Assembly (NCBI RefSeq): GCF_014203595.1
Contig: NZ_JACHJK010000008.1
Coordinates: 62,001 to 126,000 of the forward strand
Source of the DNA: Streptomyces echinatus
GTDB taxonomy: Bacteria; Actinomycetota; Actinomycetes; Streptomycetales; Streptomycetaceae
Length of the DNA: 64,000 nucleotides
Reading direction: 5' to 3'
The notes beneath the pieces are model-generated. The model worked only from the letters and a program-made list of their open reading frames with translations. It did not search any database and was not told the origin of the DNA. How positions within the stretch are numbered: position 1 is the first letter of the stretch; the number at the start of each line of letters is the position of its first letter. Both the position numbers and the translations under genes were made by a program. Below are positions 22,073 through 33,122 of the stretch, piece by piece.

Positions 22073-24292
22073 ATGTCCTACGACGGCGTCGGCCCCCATG
22101 CGCGACCGGCCACGACGGGCCCCCGGGCGCACGACGGCACGGCGCGGTGTCCCCGGCCGTCGCCTTCCCGGACACCGCGGCACTTCCGGCGCAGCCTGGC
22201 CTTCCTCACCGCCGGCGCGCTCGCCGTGCCGCTGCTCTCCGGCTGCGGCTCCGACGAGCAGCCCAGCAAGCCCCTCGCCGGTCAGGACATCGCCCCGGTC
22301 GCCCGGGACCTGGTCGCCGACGGCGGCACCCTGAAATGGGCCGTGGACGCCCTGCCGGAGACCCTGAACACCTTCCAGGCCGACGCCGACGCGGGCACCG
22401 GCCGGATCGCCCAGGCCGTGCTGCCCTCGATGTTCCGGCTCGACGCGGACGGCCGTCCGGTGGCCAATCCCGCCTACCTGGAGTCGGCCAAGGTCATCGA
22501 GACCGAGCCGCGCCAGGTCGTGCTGTACAAGCTGAACCAGCAGGCGGTCTGGAGCGACGGACGGGAGATCGGCGCCGCTGACTTCGTGGCCCAGTGGCGC
22601 GCCCTGTCCGGCCGGAACAGCGCCTACTGGACCGCCCGCAACGCCGGCTACGACCGCATCTCGAAGATCGAGCGGGGCGACAGCGACCTCCAGGTCAGGG
22701 TCACCTTCTCCCGGCCCTACGCCGACTGGAAGTCACTGTTCTCGCCGCTCTACCCGAAGGACGTCACGGGCACCCCGGACGCCTTCAACGACGGCGCCCG
22801 ACGCACCCTGAAGGTCACCGCCGGGCCCTTCAAGGTGGAGAAGGTCGACACCGCGAAGAAGGACGTGGTGCTCACCCGCAACCCGCGCTGGTGGGGCACC
22901 CCCGCCAAGCTGAACGAGATCGTTCTGCACGCCGTGTCCCGCGACAAGCGGGCCGCCGCACTGGCCGACGGCAGCGTGGACCTCGCCGAGATCGACTCCT
23001 CCGACGCCCAGCGGATCGGGCTCGCCAACCGCGAGAAGGGCGTCGGCACCCCGCTCCAGGGCGGAGGCGGGAAGTCCGTGACGAAGCTGCGCTCCTGGGC
23101 GCGCGCGCACGGCTTCGACGCCGACGAGGTGCACGCCGGCAGGAAAAAGCTCGGCAAGGCCATCGCCCGGTATCTGGAGCAGCAGCAGGCGCTGCGTGAC
23201 GTCGAGGTCCGCAAGTCCCTGGAACCCGCCTACACCCAGCTCGCCCTCAACGGCTCCACGGGCCCCCTCGCCGACGAACGGGTCCGCCGGGCCGTCGCCC
23301 GGGCTCTGGACCGCACGGAGCTGGCGCGGCTGGTGCTCACCCCGCTGGGGCTGCCCGCCGTCCCGGTCGGCAGCCACCTCGCCCTGTCCGGGCAGGTCGC
23401 CTACGCCGACAACAGCGGCGCGATCGGCGACCAGAACGCCCAGGAGGCGCAGGCGCTGCTCGCCGACGCCGGCTGGGTGCGCGGCGGCCCGCTCAAGGAG
23501 CAGAAGAAGGGCGAGAAGGCGGCCGGACCCGAGAGCCACGACAAGGACAAGGACAAGTCGAACGGCGGCGAGGACGGCGAGTACATCGTCGGCGAGGACG
23601 ACAAGGACCACGACCGGGGGCACGACGCCGACCGGGACGTCGCGCAGGAGGGCAAGCACGGCGGGGCGCCCGGCGCCTACGCCCCCAAGGGCACGGCCGC
23701 CCCGGCCGCCGCGCCGGCCGGACCGCTCGCCAAGGACGGCAAGCCGCTCGCGCTGCGCTTCGTCCTGCCCTCCGGGCCGGGCTCGGACACCCTGAACTCG
23801 GTCGCCGAGCGGATCTCCGCGATGCTGGAGCAGGTCGGCATCCGCGCGACGATCACCAAGGTCTCTGACGAGAGCTACTTCAAGGACCACATCGCCGCCG
23901 GCGACTACGACCTCGCCCTGTACTCCTGGCCCTCCTCCGCCTACCCGGCGACCGACGCCCGGCCCGTCTACGCCAAGCCCCTCCCGGCGGCTGACGGCTC
24001 GGTGAACGTCGAGCAGAACTACACGCGGGTCGGTACGGACCAGGTCGACCAGCTCTTCGACGAGGCCGCGACCACCCTGGACGAGGACGAGGCGCGGGAC
24101 CTGATCAGAAAGGCCGACTCGCGCATCTGGGCCGCCGCCGGCTCGATCCCGCTCTACCAGCGCCCGCAGCTGGTGGCGGCGCGGAAGAACCTGGTCAACG
24201 CGGGGGCCTTCGGGTTCCAGACACCGGTCTACGAGGACATGGGCTTCCTGAAGAAGGGGGCGAAGGCCTCGGCGTCCCCGAACAAGGGGTAG
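22073..24292 (+). CDS. Solute-binding lipoprotein, family 5 (peptide ABC type)
   Basis: The protein has 739 residues from ATG 22073 (GGAGGTAGCAGAG upstream). After a long basic n-region the signal ends in LLSGC, a lipobox, so it is a membrane-anchored extracytoplasmic lipoprotein. The body has the family-5 binding-protein layout (GGTLKWAVDALPETLNTF, AVWSDGREIGAADFV, VRRAVARALDR, LYSWPSSAYP). Around residues 476-557 there is an extra low-complexity stretch rich in Asp, Lys, His and Gly, absent from ordinary family members. No permease genes adjoin it: typA follows. It may use the permeases of the nearby importers. This gene resembles the lipoprotein gene next to bipA in S. coelicolor (memory). 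Confidence 0.85.
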   Translation: MSYDGVGPHARPATTGPRAHDGTARCPRPSPSRTPRHFRRSLAFLTAGALAVPLLSGCGSDEQPSKPLAGQDIAPVARDLVADGGTLKWAVDALPETLNTFQADADAGTGRIAQAVLPSMFRLDADGRPVANPAYLESAKVIETEPRQVVLYKLNQQAVWSDGREIGAADFVAQWRALSGRNSAYWTARNAGYDRISKIERGDSDLQVRVTFSRPYADWKSLFSPLYPKDVTGTPDAFNDGARRTLKVTAGPFKVEKVDTAKKDVVLTRNPRWWGTPAKLNEIVLHAVSRDKRAAALADGSVDLAEIDSSDAQRIGLANREKGVGTPLQGGGGKSVTKLRSWARAHGFDADEVHAGRKKLGKAIARYLEQQQALRDVEVRKSLEPAYTQLALNGSTGPLADERVRRAVARALDRTELARLVLTPLGLPAVPVGSHLALSGQVAYADNSGAIGDQNAQEAQALLADAGWVRGGPLKEQKKGEKAAGPESHDKDKDKSNGGEDGEYIVGEDDKDHDRGHDADRDVAQEGKHGGAPGAYAPKGTAAPAAAPAGPLAKDGKPLALRFVLPSGPGSDTLNSVAERISAMLEQVGIRATITKVSDESYFKDHIAAGDYDLALYSWPSSAYPATDARPVYAKPLPAADGSVNVEQNYTRVGTDQVDQLFDEAATTLDEDEARDLIRKADSRIWAAAGSIPLYQRPQLVAARKNLVNAGAFGFQTPVYEDMGFLKKGAKASASPNKG

Positions 24293-24424
24293 AAGGCCCG
24301 GCGAGCCCCGACTGCGAAGGCCACGTACCATGGGGTGAGGCCGTGGCGTGTCCAGCCCGGCAGGGCCCGCGCGACACGGACGTACGCGCAGGGCAGTCCT
24401 CACACTCCGGGAGTACGCCACACC

Positions 24425-26332
<1,908 letters not shown>

Positions 26333-26346
26333 TCCTCCGCCCACCC

Positions 26347-26384
26347 AGCCCGGGTGCCCCCCATGGGGGGCACCCGGGCTTTTT
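26347..26384 (+). terminator. Strong intrinsic terminator after typA
   Basis: A perfect palindrome spans 26347-26380 (17-bp arms, centre CCCCATGGGG) and is followed by TTTTT overlapping its last base. This is a textbook Rho-independent terminator, 14 nt after the typA stop. Confidence 0.95.
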
Positions 26385-26896
26385 GCAACCCGTTTTCGGG
26401 TGGCCGCATACCGACCCTGCGTCACCGGGTGTCCGGATTGCGGAGATCTCCGACCGATAGCCATGTAACACGTCCGTTTCGCGGCCTTCTCCCGCCGAAC
26501 AGTTTGTCCACTTATTGGAAGTTCTTCGCGTCAGCTGTGACTGAATTGAGATTTAAAGACGGTGGTCGCCACCTGACTCATGGCAGATAGTTAGCCGCGT
26601 AGCGCTCGGGTCAATGGGTCTCGCGCTGTGGGGACAGCGCCGACTCGCGAGCACCAGGGGGTGTCTGACCTTCCGTCAGGGGTGTCGGAGGGAAGACGGT
26701 AACCCTCTCCTGTTGGTGAACACGTGGAGTCATGAGGAGGAACCCCCATGCGCGGTGTCACGAACACCAGGTGGGTCGGTCCGTCACGTCCAGCGGTGTG
26801 ATTCGGCTGTAGAACTACGCGCGTCCCGCTGCGGTTTCGCGCGTCCTCGGAGTACCCGGGCACCTCTCACACTTATACCTGTGAAACGGACGAACC
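26385..26896 (+). promoter_or_regulatory. Long leader/promoter region of the bldK operon
   Basis: This 512-nt region has no full-length gene. An AT-rich pocket lies at about 26500-26590 (around TGAATTGAGATTTAAAGACG) and is the likely promoter zone. Downstream is a 17-codon ORF with a very strong ribosome site (see 26748-26801). The rest looks non-coding. A long untranslated leader could carry regulation by RNA structure, which was not analysed. Confidence 0.45.
26748..26801 (+). pseudogene. Leader ORF, probable stump of a deleted binding-protein gene
   Basis: ATG 26748 follows GAGGAGGAACCCCC, a stronger ribosome site than any in the bldK operon, but the frame stops after 17 codons (MRGVTNTRWVGPSRPAV). 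The first nine residues look like the signal-peptide start MRGxTxxxW of Streptomyces family-5 binding lipoproteins (remembered pattern). After Trp-Val the hydrophobic core is missing. A deletion between such a gene and bldKA would leave this. It could instead be a functional short leader peptide. Confidence 0.45.
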
Positions 26897-27937
26897 GTGA
26901 CAAGTCCTATCGATATAGAGGGCGGCGGGGCGTCGGTCGTCGTCGACGGCGAACCACAGCCGGAGACGAAGAACGAGGCCGTCAAGCTCGCGGGCCGGTC
27001 CCCCGGCCAGTTGATGTGGCTGCGTTTCAAGCGTGACCGCACGGGCGTGATCTGTGCCGTCGTGGTGATCGGCTACTTTGTCGTCGCCCTGCTCGCGCCG
27101 TTGCTCGTCAAGCTGTCGGGCACCGATCCGTACACCCTGTACGGCCAGGACCCCACCTATGCCGACAAGCCCATACTCGATGAATTCGGGCTTCCGCTCG
27201 GCTACTTGGGCGGTGTCTCGGGCGACCACTGGTTCGGCGTCGAACCGCAGTACGGCCGCGACCTCTTCGCCATGCTGATGTACGGCATGCGCACCTCCCT
27301 GTACATGGCGCTCGGCATCACCGTCCTCCTCATGCTCACGGGGATCGTGATCGGGCTGATCGGCGGGTACTTCGGCGGCCGTACCGACTACTGGCTCGGC
27401 CGCGGCACCGACTTCTTCCTCTCCTTCCCGCAACAGCTGTTCTTCATCGCCTTCATGCCCGTCGTGACGTCGTTCTTCGTGGATCCCCGCGAGGAGACGC
27501 CGACCTACTTCCGCGCCCTCGCCATGCTGATCGTGCTGTGGCTGCTCGGCTGGATGGGCATGGCCCGGCTGGTCCGGTCCACCGTACTGTCGCTGCGCGA
27601 AAGGGAGTTCGTGGAGGCGGCCAAGGTGTCGGGCGCCTCGCCGTGGCGGATCGTGCGCAAGGAGATCCTGCCCAACGTCGTCACCCCGATCCTGGTGCAG
27701 TTCACGTACCAGCTGCCCAGCACCATCCTCAGCATCGCCTTCCTGTCCTTCGCGGGTGTCGGGTTCGTCGAGCCGACGCCCGACTGGGGACGCCTCTTCG
27801 CCGCCGGCGCCCGGTACGCCGAGCAGGACCCGGCGTTCATGTTCTTCCCCGGGGTGGCGCTGGTGATCTTCGTCCTGTGCTTCAACCTCCTCGGGGACTC
27901 CGTACGGGACGCGTTCGACCCAAAGTCCGGGCGATAG
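26897..27937 (+). CDS. bldKA: Oligopeptide ABC importer permease (DppC type), BldKA
   Basis: The protein has 346 residues. A cytoplasmic N-terminus of 45 residues precedes six or so membrane helices. The EAA loop reads EAAKVSGASPWRIVRKEILP, the contact site for the ATPases. Gene order permease-SBP-permease-ATPase-ATPase next to typA is that of S. coelicolor bldKABCDE, an importer needed for aerial growth through uptake of a signalling oligopeptide. The bldK name rests on synteny, not a sequence comparison. GTG 26897 has a weak ribosome site. Confidence 0.83.
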   Translation: MTSPIDIEGGGASVVVDGEPQPETKNEAVKLAGRSPGQLMWLRFKRDRTGVICAVVVIGYFVVALLAPLLVKLSGTDPYTLYGQDPTYADKPILDEFGLPLGYLGGVSGDHWFGVEPQYGRDLFAMLMYGMRTSLYMALGITVLLMLTGIVIGLIGGYFGGRTDYWLGRGTDFFLSFPQQLFFIAFMPVVTSFFVDPREETPTYFRALAMLIVLWLLGWMGMARLVRSTVLSLREREFVEAAKVSGASPWRIVRKEILPNVVTPILVQFTYQLPSTILSIAFLSFAGVGFVEPTPDWGRLFAAGARYAEQDPAFMFFPGVALVIFVLCFNLLGDSVRDAFDPKSGR

Positions 27938-28038
27938 AGCGTCCGTTGGGTGGGGGTGGCTGCCGCCCCCGCCGGCCCGTCCGGCCGGCGCCCGGCAGAT
28001 CTCACGGATAACAATCGACAGGTAGGTGGATTCGCCAC

Positions 28039-29832
28039 ATGATGTCTCATCGCGCCCGCGGAGCGCGTGCCGTTGTGATCGCCATCGCGGCCGGCTCCCT
28101 TGCTCTCACCGGCTGCTCGAAGAACGAGGGCGGCAAGTCCGGCAAGGACTCCAAGAAGGATCAGAAGGAGGCGGCGGTCCAGTCGAAGGCGGTCACCTAC
28201 GTCGACGCGGCGGGATCGACCGGCCCCGCCAAGGAGGTGCCCGGCGCCAAGCCCGGCGGCACGATCACCGTGTACCAGGAGGCGGGCCTGTCCCACCTGG
28301 ACCCGGGCCAGATCTACGTCTCCGACGCCGGACAGGTCGCCAACCTGCTCTTCCGCCGTCTGACCCAGTTCCAGGAGGACGACAAGGGCAACGTGTCGGT
28401 CGCCGGTGACCTCGCCACCGACTCCGGCAAGTCCTCCGACGGCGGCAAGACCTGGACCTTCACGCTGAAGGACGGCGTCAAGGACGAGAACGGCAACGCC
28501 ATCACCTCGTCCGACGTCCGGCACAGCGTCGAGCGCCTGTACGCGAAGTTCATCTTCGACGGCCCGACCTATCTGCAGAGCTGGCTGAGCGGCTCCGACT
28601 ACCGCAAGGCCCTGCCCGGCGGCGGCTTCGACGGCAAGCACCTGCCGGCCTCGGTGCTGGACACCCCCGACGACAAGACGGTGGTCTTCCACTTCGACCA
28701 GCCGCGTCCGGACCTGCCGCAGACGCTCGCCATGGCCGGCTACGCCGTCGTCCCGGCGAAGGGCGACACCAAGGAGAAGTACGAGAAGAAGCCGGTCGCC
28801 ACCGGCCCGTACAAGATCGCCCAGAACAAGGCCGGCAAGCTGCTGAAGCTGGTGAAGAACACCAACTGGGACCCGAAGACGGACTCCGTGCGCCACCAGT
28901 ACGTGGACGGTTTCACCATCCAGTTCGGAGTCACCGAGTCCACCCAGACCAAGCGCCTGATCGCGGACAAGGGCGAGAACAAGAACGCCATCCAGCTCAC
29001 CAACGGCGTCGAGGCCACCCAGATCCAGGACGTCATCAACAACCCCGAGGCCAGCAAGCGCACGGTCAAGGGCTACCAGCCCTACGTCATGCAGCTGACC
29101 TTCAATCTGGACCGGGTCAAGGACCTCAAGGTCCGCCAGGCCGTCACCTACGCGGTCAACTCCAAGTCCCTCATCGCCGGCGAGGGCGGTGCCTACGGCG
29201 GTGACGTCGCGCCGAACTACTTCGCGCCGACGCTGCCCGGCTACGAGCCGGCCTACGATCCCTACGGCCGCCTGAAGACCCCGCAGGGCAACATCGCCAA
29301 GGCCAAGGAGATCCTCAAGAGCGTCCCGGCGGCCGAGAAGAAGCTCGTCTTCGCCTACGCCAACAGCGAGGCCGGCCAAAAGCGCAAGGTCGCCATCGAG
29401 GACGCGCTCACCAAGGTCGGGTTCGACATCGTCGCCAAGGAGGTCGACGCGGCGAGCTACTACGAGCAGATCGGCAAGCTGAAGAACCCGTACGACATCT
29501 ACATCTCCGGCTGGGGCCAGGACTGGCCGTCCCCGGGCACGGTCGTCACCCCGATCTACGACGGCTCGCAGGTCTTCGACGGCTCCTCGAACTACTCGCA
29601 CGTCAAGGACCCGAAGGTCGACGCCCTCACCAAGAAGGCGCTGACCCAGGAGCCGGCCGAGGCCGCCAAGACCTGGAAGGAAGCGCAGCACTACCTGCTG
29701 GAGAACGTCATCCCGGCGGCTCCGCTGTGGTACACGAAGCAGTTCCAGATCTCCGGTTCCAACGTGGGCGGTGCCCGCTACGGCTCGGTGTCCAGCCTCA
29801 TCGACATCAACCGGCTGTTCCTGAAGTCGTGA
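28039..29832 (+). CDS. bldKB: Oligopeptide-binding lipoprotein, BldKB
   Basis: The protein has 597 residues, matching the approximately 600 residues of S. coelicolor BldKB. The signal ends AAGSLALTGC, a lipobox. The mature start is a Lys/Gly/Asp-rich tether. Family-5 solute-binding motifs follow (GGTITVYQEAGLSHLDPGQIY, TSSDVRHSVERL, VRQAVTYAVN, WGQDWPSPGTVV). It captures extracellular peptide for the BldKA/KC channel. ATG 28042 directly after ATG 28039 is an equally good start. It is the largest gene of the operon. Confidence 0.85.
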   Translation: MMSHRARGARAVVIAIAAGSLALTGCSKNEGGKSGKDSKKDQKEAAVQSKAVTYVDAAGSTGPAKEVPGAKPGGTITVYQEAGLSHLDPGQIYVSDAGQVANLLFRRLTQFQEDDKGNVSVAGDLATDSGKSSDGGKTWTFTLKDGVKDENGNAITSSDVRHSVERLYAKFIFDGPTYLQSWLSGSDYRKALPGGGFDGKHLPASVLDTPDDKTVVFHFDQPRPDLPQTLAMAGYAVVPAKGDTKEKYEKKPVATGPYKIAQNKAGKLLKLVKNTNWDPKTDSVRHQYVDGFTIQFGVTESTQTKRLIADKGENKNAIQLTNGVEATQIQDVINNPEASKRTVKGYQPYVMQLTFNLDRVKDLKVRQAVTYAVNSKSLIAGEGGAYGGDVAPNYFAPTLPGYEPAYDPYGRLKTPQGNIAKAKEILKSVPAAEKKLVFAYANSEAGQKRKVAIEDALTKVGFDIVAKEVDAASYYEQIGKLKNPYDIYISGWGQDWPSPGTVVTPIYDGSQVFDGSSNYSHVKDPKVDALTKKALTQEPAEAAKTWKEAQHYLLENVIPAAPLWYTKQFQISGSNVGGARYGSVSSLIDINRLFLKS

Positions 29833-29847
29833 TCCGCGGCTGATGAC

Positions 29848-29876
29848 GGGGGCGCGCCGCGCGGCGACGCGCCCCC
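29848..29876 (+). terminator. Intra-operon hairpin after the binding-protein gene
   Basis: GGGGGCGCG (29848-29856) pairs with CGCGCCCCC (29868-29876), a 9-bp GC stem without T-run, 15 nt after the bldKB stop. Such hairpins raise the yield of the binding protein relative to the permease by attenuating read-through or blocking 3' decay. A similar hairpin stands at the same place in the inverted paralogous operon (38953-38979). Confidence 0.55.
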
Positions 29877-29926
29877 GCATCCGAGCGCCCCTACCCACCG
29901 TCTCCGCAGAGAGCAGCCAGCCCGCC

Positions 29927-30904
29927 ATGCTTCAGTTCATCATCCGGCGCACGGTCGGCGCCTTCGTCACGCTCTTTCTCATCGGGGCGGCGACGTTCTT
30001 CCTCTTCGTGGCCGCACCCTCCGACTACGCCTCCCTGGCCTGCGGCAAGGACTGTTCGCCGCAGCGGCTGGCGGACATCCGGGAGGCCCTGGGCCTCAAC
30101 CTGCCCCTGGCGCAGCAGTTCTGGGACTTCATGTCCGGCATCGTGACGGGCCGCGACTACCCGACCGGTCACTGCTCGGCCCCCTGCCTTGGCGTGTCGT
30201 TCTATTCGGGGGACATGGTCTGGAGCACCATCATGGACCGGTTCCCGCTGACCCTCACCCTGACCGCCGGCGGTGCGATCGTCTTCCTCGTCGTGGGCGT
30301 CGGCGCGGGCATGATCGCCGCGTACCGGCGCGGGACGCTGGTGGACAAGGTCGCCACCGGCGCGTCCATGGTGCTCAGTTCGTTCCAGATCTACTTCCTC
30401 GGCCCGGTCGTGCTGACCATCCTGGTCTACGGCACCGGCTTGATGGAGGACCCGAAGTACGTGCCCGTCACCGAGGATCCGGTCGGCTGGTTCGTCGGGA
30501 TGTCGATCCCGGTCTGCGTGATGGCCACGATCTTCACCGCGCAGTACACCCGTATGGCGCGCTCGTCGATGATCGAGCAGCTCGCCGAGGACCATGTGCG
30601 CACGGCCCGGGCCAAGGGCATGTCGCGCAAGTACGTCTTCCTGCGCTACGCCTGGCGCGGCTCGCTCATCCCCATCGTCACCGTGCTCGGCATCGACGTC
30701 AGCTCCATGCTCGGCGGTGCCGTCGTCACCGAACTGACCTTCTCCCTGCAGGGAATCGGCCGGCTCGCGGTGGACGGGGCGGTCAACAAGGACCTGCCGC
30801 TGACGATGGGAGTGATGCTGTTCGGTGCCTTCTTCATCCTGCTCATCAACATCCTGACCGACGTCACCTACGCGTGGATCGACCCCCGCATCCGGCTCTC
30901 CTAG
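29927..30904 (+). CDS. bldKC: Oligopeptide ABC importer permease (DppB type), BldKC
   Basis: The protein has 325 residues from ATG 29927. It starts MLQFIIRRTVGAFVTLFLIG, the usual DppB/OppB first helix. A periplasmic loop has paired cysteines (ACGKDCSP and CSAPCLG) shared with the paralogous permease at 37913. The EAA-type loop is VRTARAKGMSRKYVFLRYAW. It forms the channel together with BldKA. Translation probably starts at 29927; the frame extends upstream but without a ribosome site. Confidence 0.85.
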   Translation: MLQFIIRRTVGAFVTLFLIGAATFFLFVAAPSDYASLACGKDCSPQRLADIREALGLNLPLAQQFWDFMSGIVTGRDYPTGHCSAPCLGVSFYSGDMVWSTIMDRFPLTLTLTAGGAIVFLVVGVGAGMIAAYRRGTLVDKVATGASMVLSSFQIYFLGPVVLTILVYGTGLMEDPKYVPVTEDPVGWFVGMSIPVCVMATIFTAQYTRMARSSMIEQLAEDHVRTARAKGMSRKYVFLRYAWRGSLIPIVTVLGIDVSSMLGGAVVTELTFSLQGIGRLAVDGAVNKDLPLTMGVMLFGAFFILLINILTDVTYAWIDPRIRLS

Positions 30905-30919
30905 GAAGAACCAGCCACT

Positions 30920-31981
30920 GTGACCACACTGACCAAGGCCGAGGGGGCACCGGCCCCGGCCGGGCCGGACGGATTCCTCTCGGTGCGCGATCTCCAGGTG
31001 ACGTTCTCCACCGAGGACGGCCCGGTCAAGGCCGTCGACGGGCTCTCCTTCGACCTGCACCGCGGGAAGACCCTCGGCATCGTGGGCGAGTCGGGTTCGG
31101 GCAAGTCGGTCACCAATCTGACGGTCCTCGGACTGCACGACCCGCTGTTCACGACGGTCGACGGGGAGATCGTCCTCGACGGCAAGGAACTCATCACCGC
31201 CACCGAGAAGGAGATGGAGCGGCTGCGCGGCAACCGCGTGGCGATGATCTTCCAGGATCCGCTCACCGCGCTGTCGCCCTTCTACACGATCGGCCGGCAG
31301 ATCGCCGAGCCGTACATGAAGCACACGGGCGCCTCGAAGAAGGCCGCCCGGGAGCGTGCCGTGGAGATGCTCGCCAAGGTCGGCATCCCCAACCCCAGGG
31401 AGCGCGCCCAGGACTATCCGCACCAGTTCTCCGGCGGTATGCGTCAGCGCGCGATGATCGCCATGGCGCTGGTCTGCGACCCGGACCTGGTGATCGCCGA
31501 CGAGCCGACCACGGCCCTGGACGTGACGGTCCAGGCCCAGATCCTGGACCTGCTCAAGGATCTCCAGCGGGAGTTCGGCACGGCGATCGTCTTCATCACC
31601 CACGACCTCGGTGTCATCGCCGACATGGCCGACGACATCATGGTCATGTACGCCGGGCGCGCGGTCGAGCGCGGCACCGTCGACCAGGTCCTCAGGTCCC
31701 CGCAGCACCCGTACACCTGGGGCCTGCTGAACTCCATGCCCCGGCTGGACTCCGACCTCGGCACCCCGCTGTCGCCGATTCCCGGTACGCCCCCGAGCCT
31801 GCTCACCCCGCCGTCCGGCTGCCGCTTCCACCCCCGGTGCGCCTTCCGGGACCGGGTCGGCGGCGACCGCTGCGTCACCGAGCGCCCGCCGCTGGGACCG
31901 GACCGTTCCTCGGCGTGCCATCTGGGCACGGAGCAGAAACGAACCATCTTCGTCGAAGAGATCAGGCCCCGGCTGGGCTAG
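30920..31981 (+). CDS. bldKD: Oligopeptide ABC importer ATPase (DppD type), BldKD
   Basis: The protein has 353 residues, from GTG 30920 with AGGAAG upstream. Walker A is GESGSGKS, Q-loop MIFQDP, signature FSGGMRQR, Walker B LVIADEP, switch His in ITHD. The C-terminal oligopeptide-transporter extension has CRFHPRCAFRDR and SACHLG, cysteines that in relatives bind a 4Fe-4S cluster. It powers uptake with BldKE. 15 nt separate it from the preceding permease. Confidence 0.9.
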   Translation: MTTLTKAEGAPAPAGPDGFLSVRDLQVTFSTEDGPVKAVDGLSFDLHRGKTLGIVGESGSGKSVTNLTVLGLHDPLFTTVDGEIVLDGKELITATEKEMERLRGNRVAMIFQDPLTALSPFYTIGRQIAEPYMKHTGASKKAARERAVEMLAKVGIPNPRERAQDYPHQFSGGMRQRAMIAMALVCDPDLVIADEPTTALDVTVQAQILDLLKDLQREFGTAIVFITHDLGVIADMADDIMVMYAGRAVERGTVDQVLRSPQHPYTWGLLNSMPRLDSDLGTPLSPIPGTPPSLLTPPSGCRFHPRCAFRDRVGGDRCVTERPPLGPDRSSACHLGTEQKRTIFVEEIRPRLG

Positions 31982-31994
31982 GAGGACAACCGTC

Positions 31995-33122
31995 ATGAAA
32001 GAGGACCTGGTCCTCCCCGCCACCCGTGAGGCCGGTGCCGGCACGGCGCAGGAGCCGCTGCTGACGGTCTCCGGGCTGGTCAAGCACTTCCCGGTCAAGG
32101 GTGGCTTCCCCATCAAGCGGACGGTCGGCGCCGTCCAGGCCGTCGACGGCCTGGATCTGACCGTGCAGGCGGGGGAGAGCTTCGGGCTGGTGGGTGAGTC
32201 GGGCTGCGGCAAGTCGACCACCGGCCGGCTGATCACCCGCCTGCTGGAGCCGACCGCCGGCACGATCACCTACCGCGGCCGGGACATCAGCCACGCGACG
32301 CGCAAGCAGCTGGCGCCGATCCGTTCCGAGATCCAGATGATCTTCCAGGATCCGTACTCGTCGCTGAACCCGCGGCAGACGGTCGGCAAGATCATCTCGA
32401 GTCCGATGGAGATCAACGGCATCGATCCTGCGGGCGGCCGCGAGGCGCGCGTCCGTGAGCTGCTGGAGATCGTCGGTCTGAACCCCGAGCACTACAACCG
32501 GTTCCCGCACGAGTTCTCCGGCGGCCAGCGTCAGCGCATCGGTGTGGCCCGGGCGCTCGCCCTGGAGCCGAAGCTGATCGTCGCCGACGAGCCGGTCTCC
32601 GCGCTGGACGTCTCCATCCAGGCGCAGGTCGTCAACCTGCTGCAGAAGGTGCAGAACGAACTCGGCATCGCGTTCGTCTTCATCGCCCACGACCTCGCGA
32701 TCGTCCGGCACTTCTCGCAGCGCGTCGCGGTCATGTACCTCGGCAAGATCATCGAGGTGGGGGACCGCGACTCCATCTACGCCCGCCCGCGCCACCCCTA
32801 CACCCACGCCCTGCTGTCCGCCGTCCCCGAGGTGACCCTGGCGGAGGAGGAGGCGCCCCAGCGCGAGCGCATCCGCCTCGCCGGCGACGTGCCGTCCCCC
32901 ATCTCCCCGCCCTCCGGCTGCCGGTTCCGCACCCGCTGCTGGAAGGCGCAGGACAAGTGCGCGGCCGAGGAGCCCCCGCTCATCCAGCTCTCCGGCAACC
33001 GGGCCGGGCACCTGACGGCCTGCCACTTCCCGGAGGAGCCGTCGACCGAGGCCCGCGACGAGGACATCGTGCTGGATCCGGCCCTCGCGGCGCTGGAGGA
33101 GGGGAAGACGGAGGCTCCGTAG
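31995..33122 (+). CDS. bldKE: Oligopeptide ABC importer ATPase (DppF type), BldKE
   Basis: The protein has 375 residues from ATG 31995 after AGGAGGAC. Walker A is GESGCGKST, Q-loop MIFQDPYSSLNPRQ, signature FSGGQRQR, Walker B LIVADEP, switch IAHD, and the C-terminal CRFRTRCW oligopeptide motif. Long stretches are the same as in the ATPase at 35735-36778, so the two descend from one gene. The last 325 bases overlap the 3' end of the minus-strand GT39-like gene. Confidence 0.9.
   Translation: MKEDLVLPATREAGAGTAQEPLLTVSGLVKHFPVKGGFPIKRTVGAVQAVDGLDLTVQAGESFGLVGESGCGKSTTGRLITRLLEPTAGTITYRGRDISHATRKQLAPIRSEIQMIFQDPYSSLNPRQTVGKIISSPMEINGIDPAGGREARVRELLEIVGLNPEHYNRFPHEFSGGQRQRIGVARALALEPKLIVADEPVSALDVSIQAQVVNLLQKVQNELGIAFVFIAHDLAIVRHFSQRVAVMYLGKIIEVGDRDSIYARPRHPYTHALLSAVPEVTLAEEEAPQRERIRLAGDVPSPISPPSGCRFRTRCWKAQDKCAAEEPPLIQLSGNRAGHLTACHFPEEPSTEARDEDIVLDPALAALEEGKTEAP

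Noticed and set aside
26591..26863. A 90-codon minus-strand ORF in the bldK leader
   Set aside because: No ribosome site, atypical composition, and it overlaps the leader ORF; it is most likely chance.
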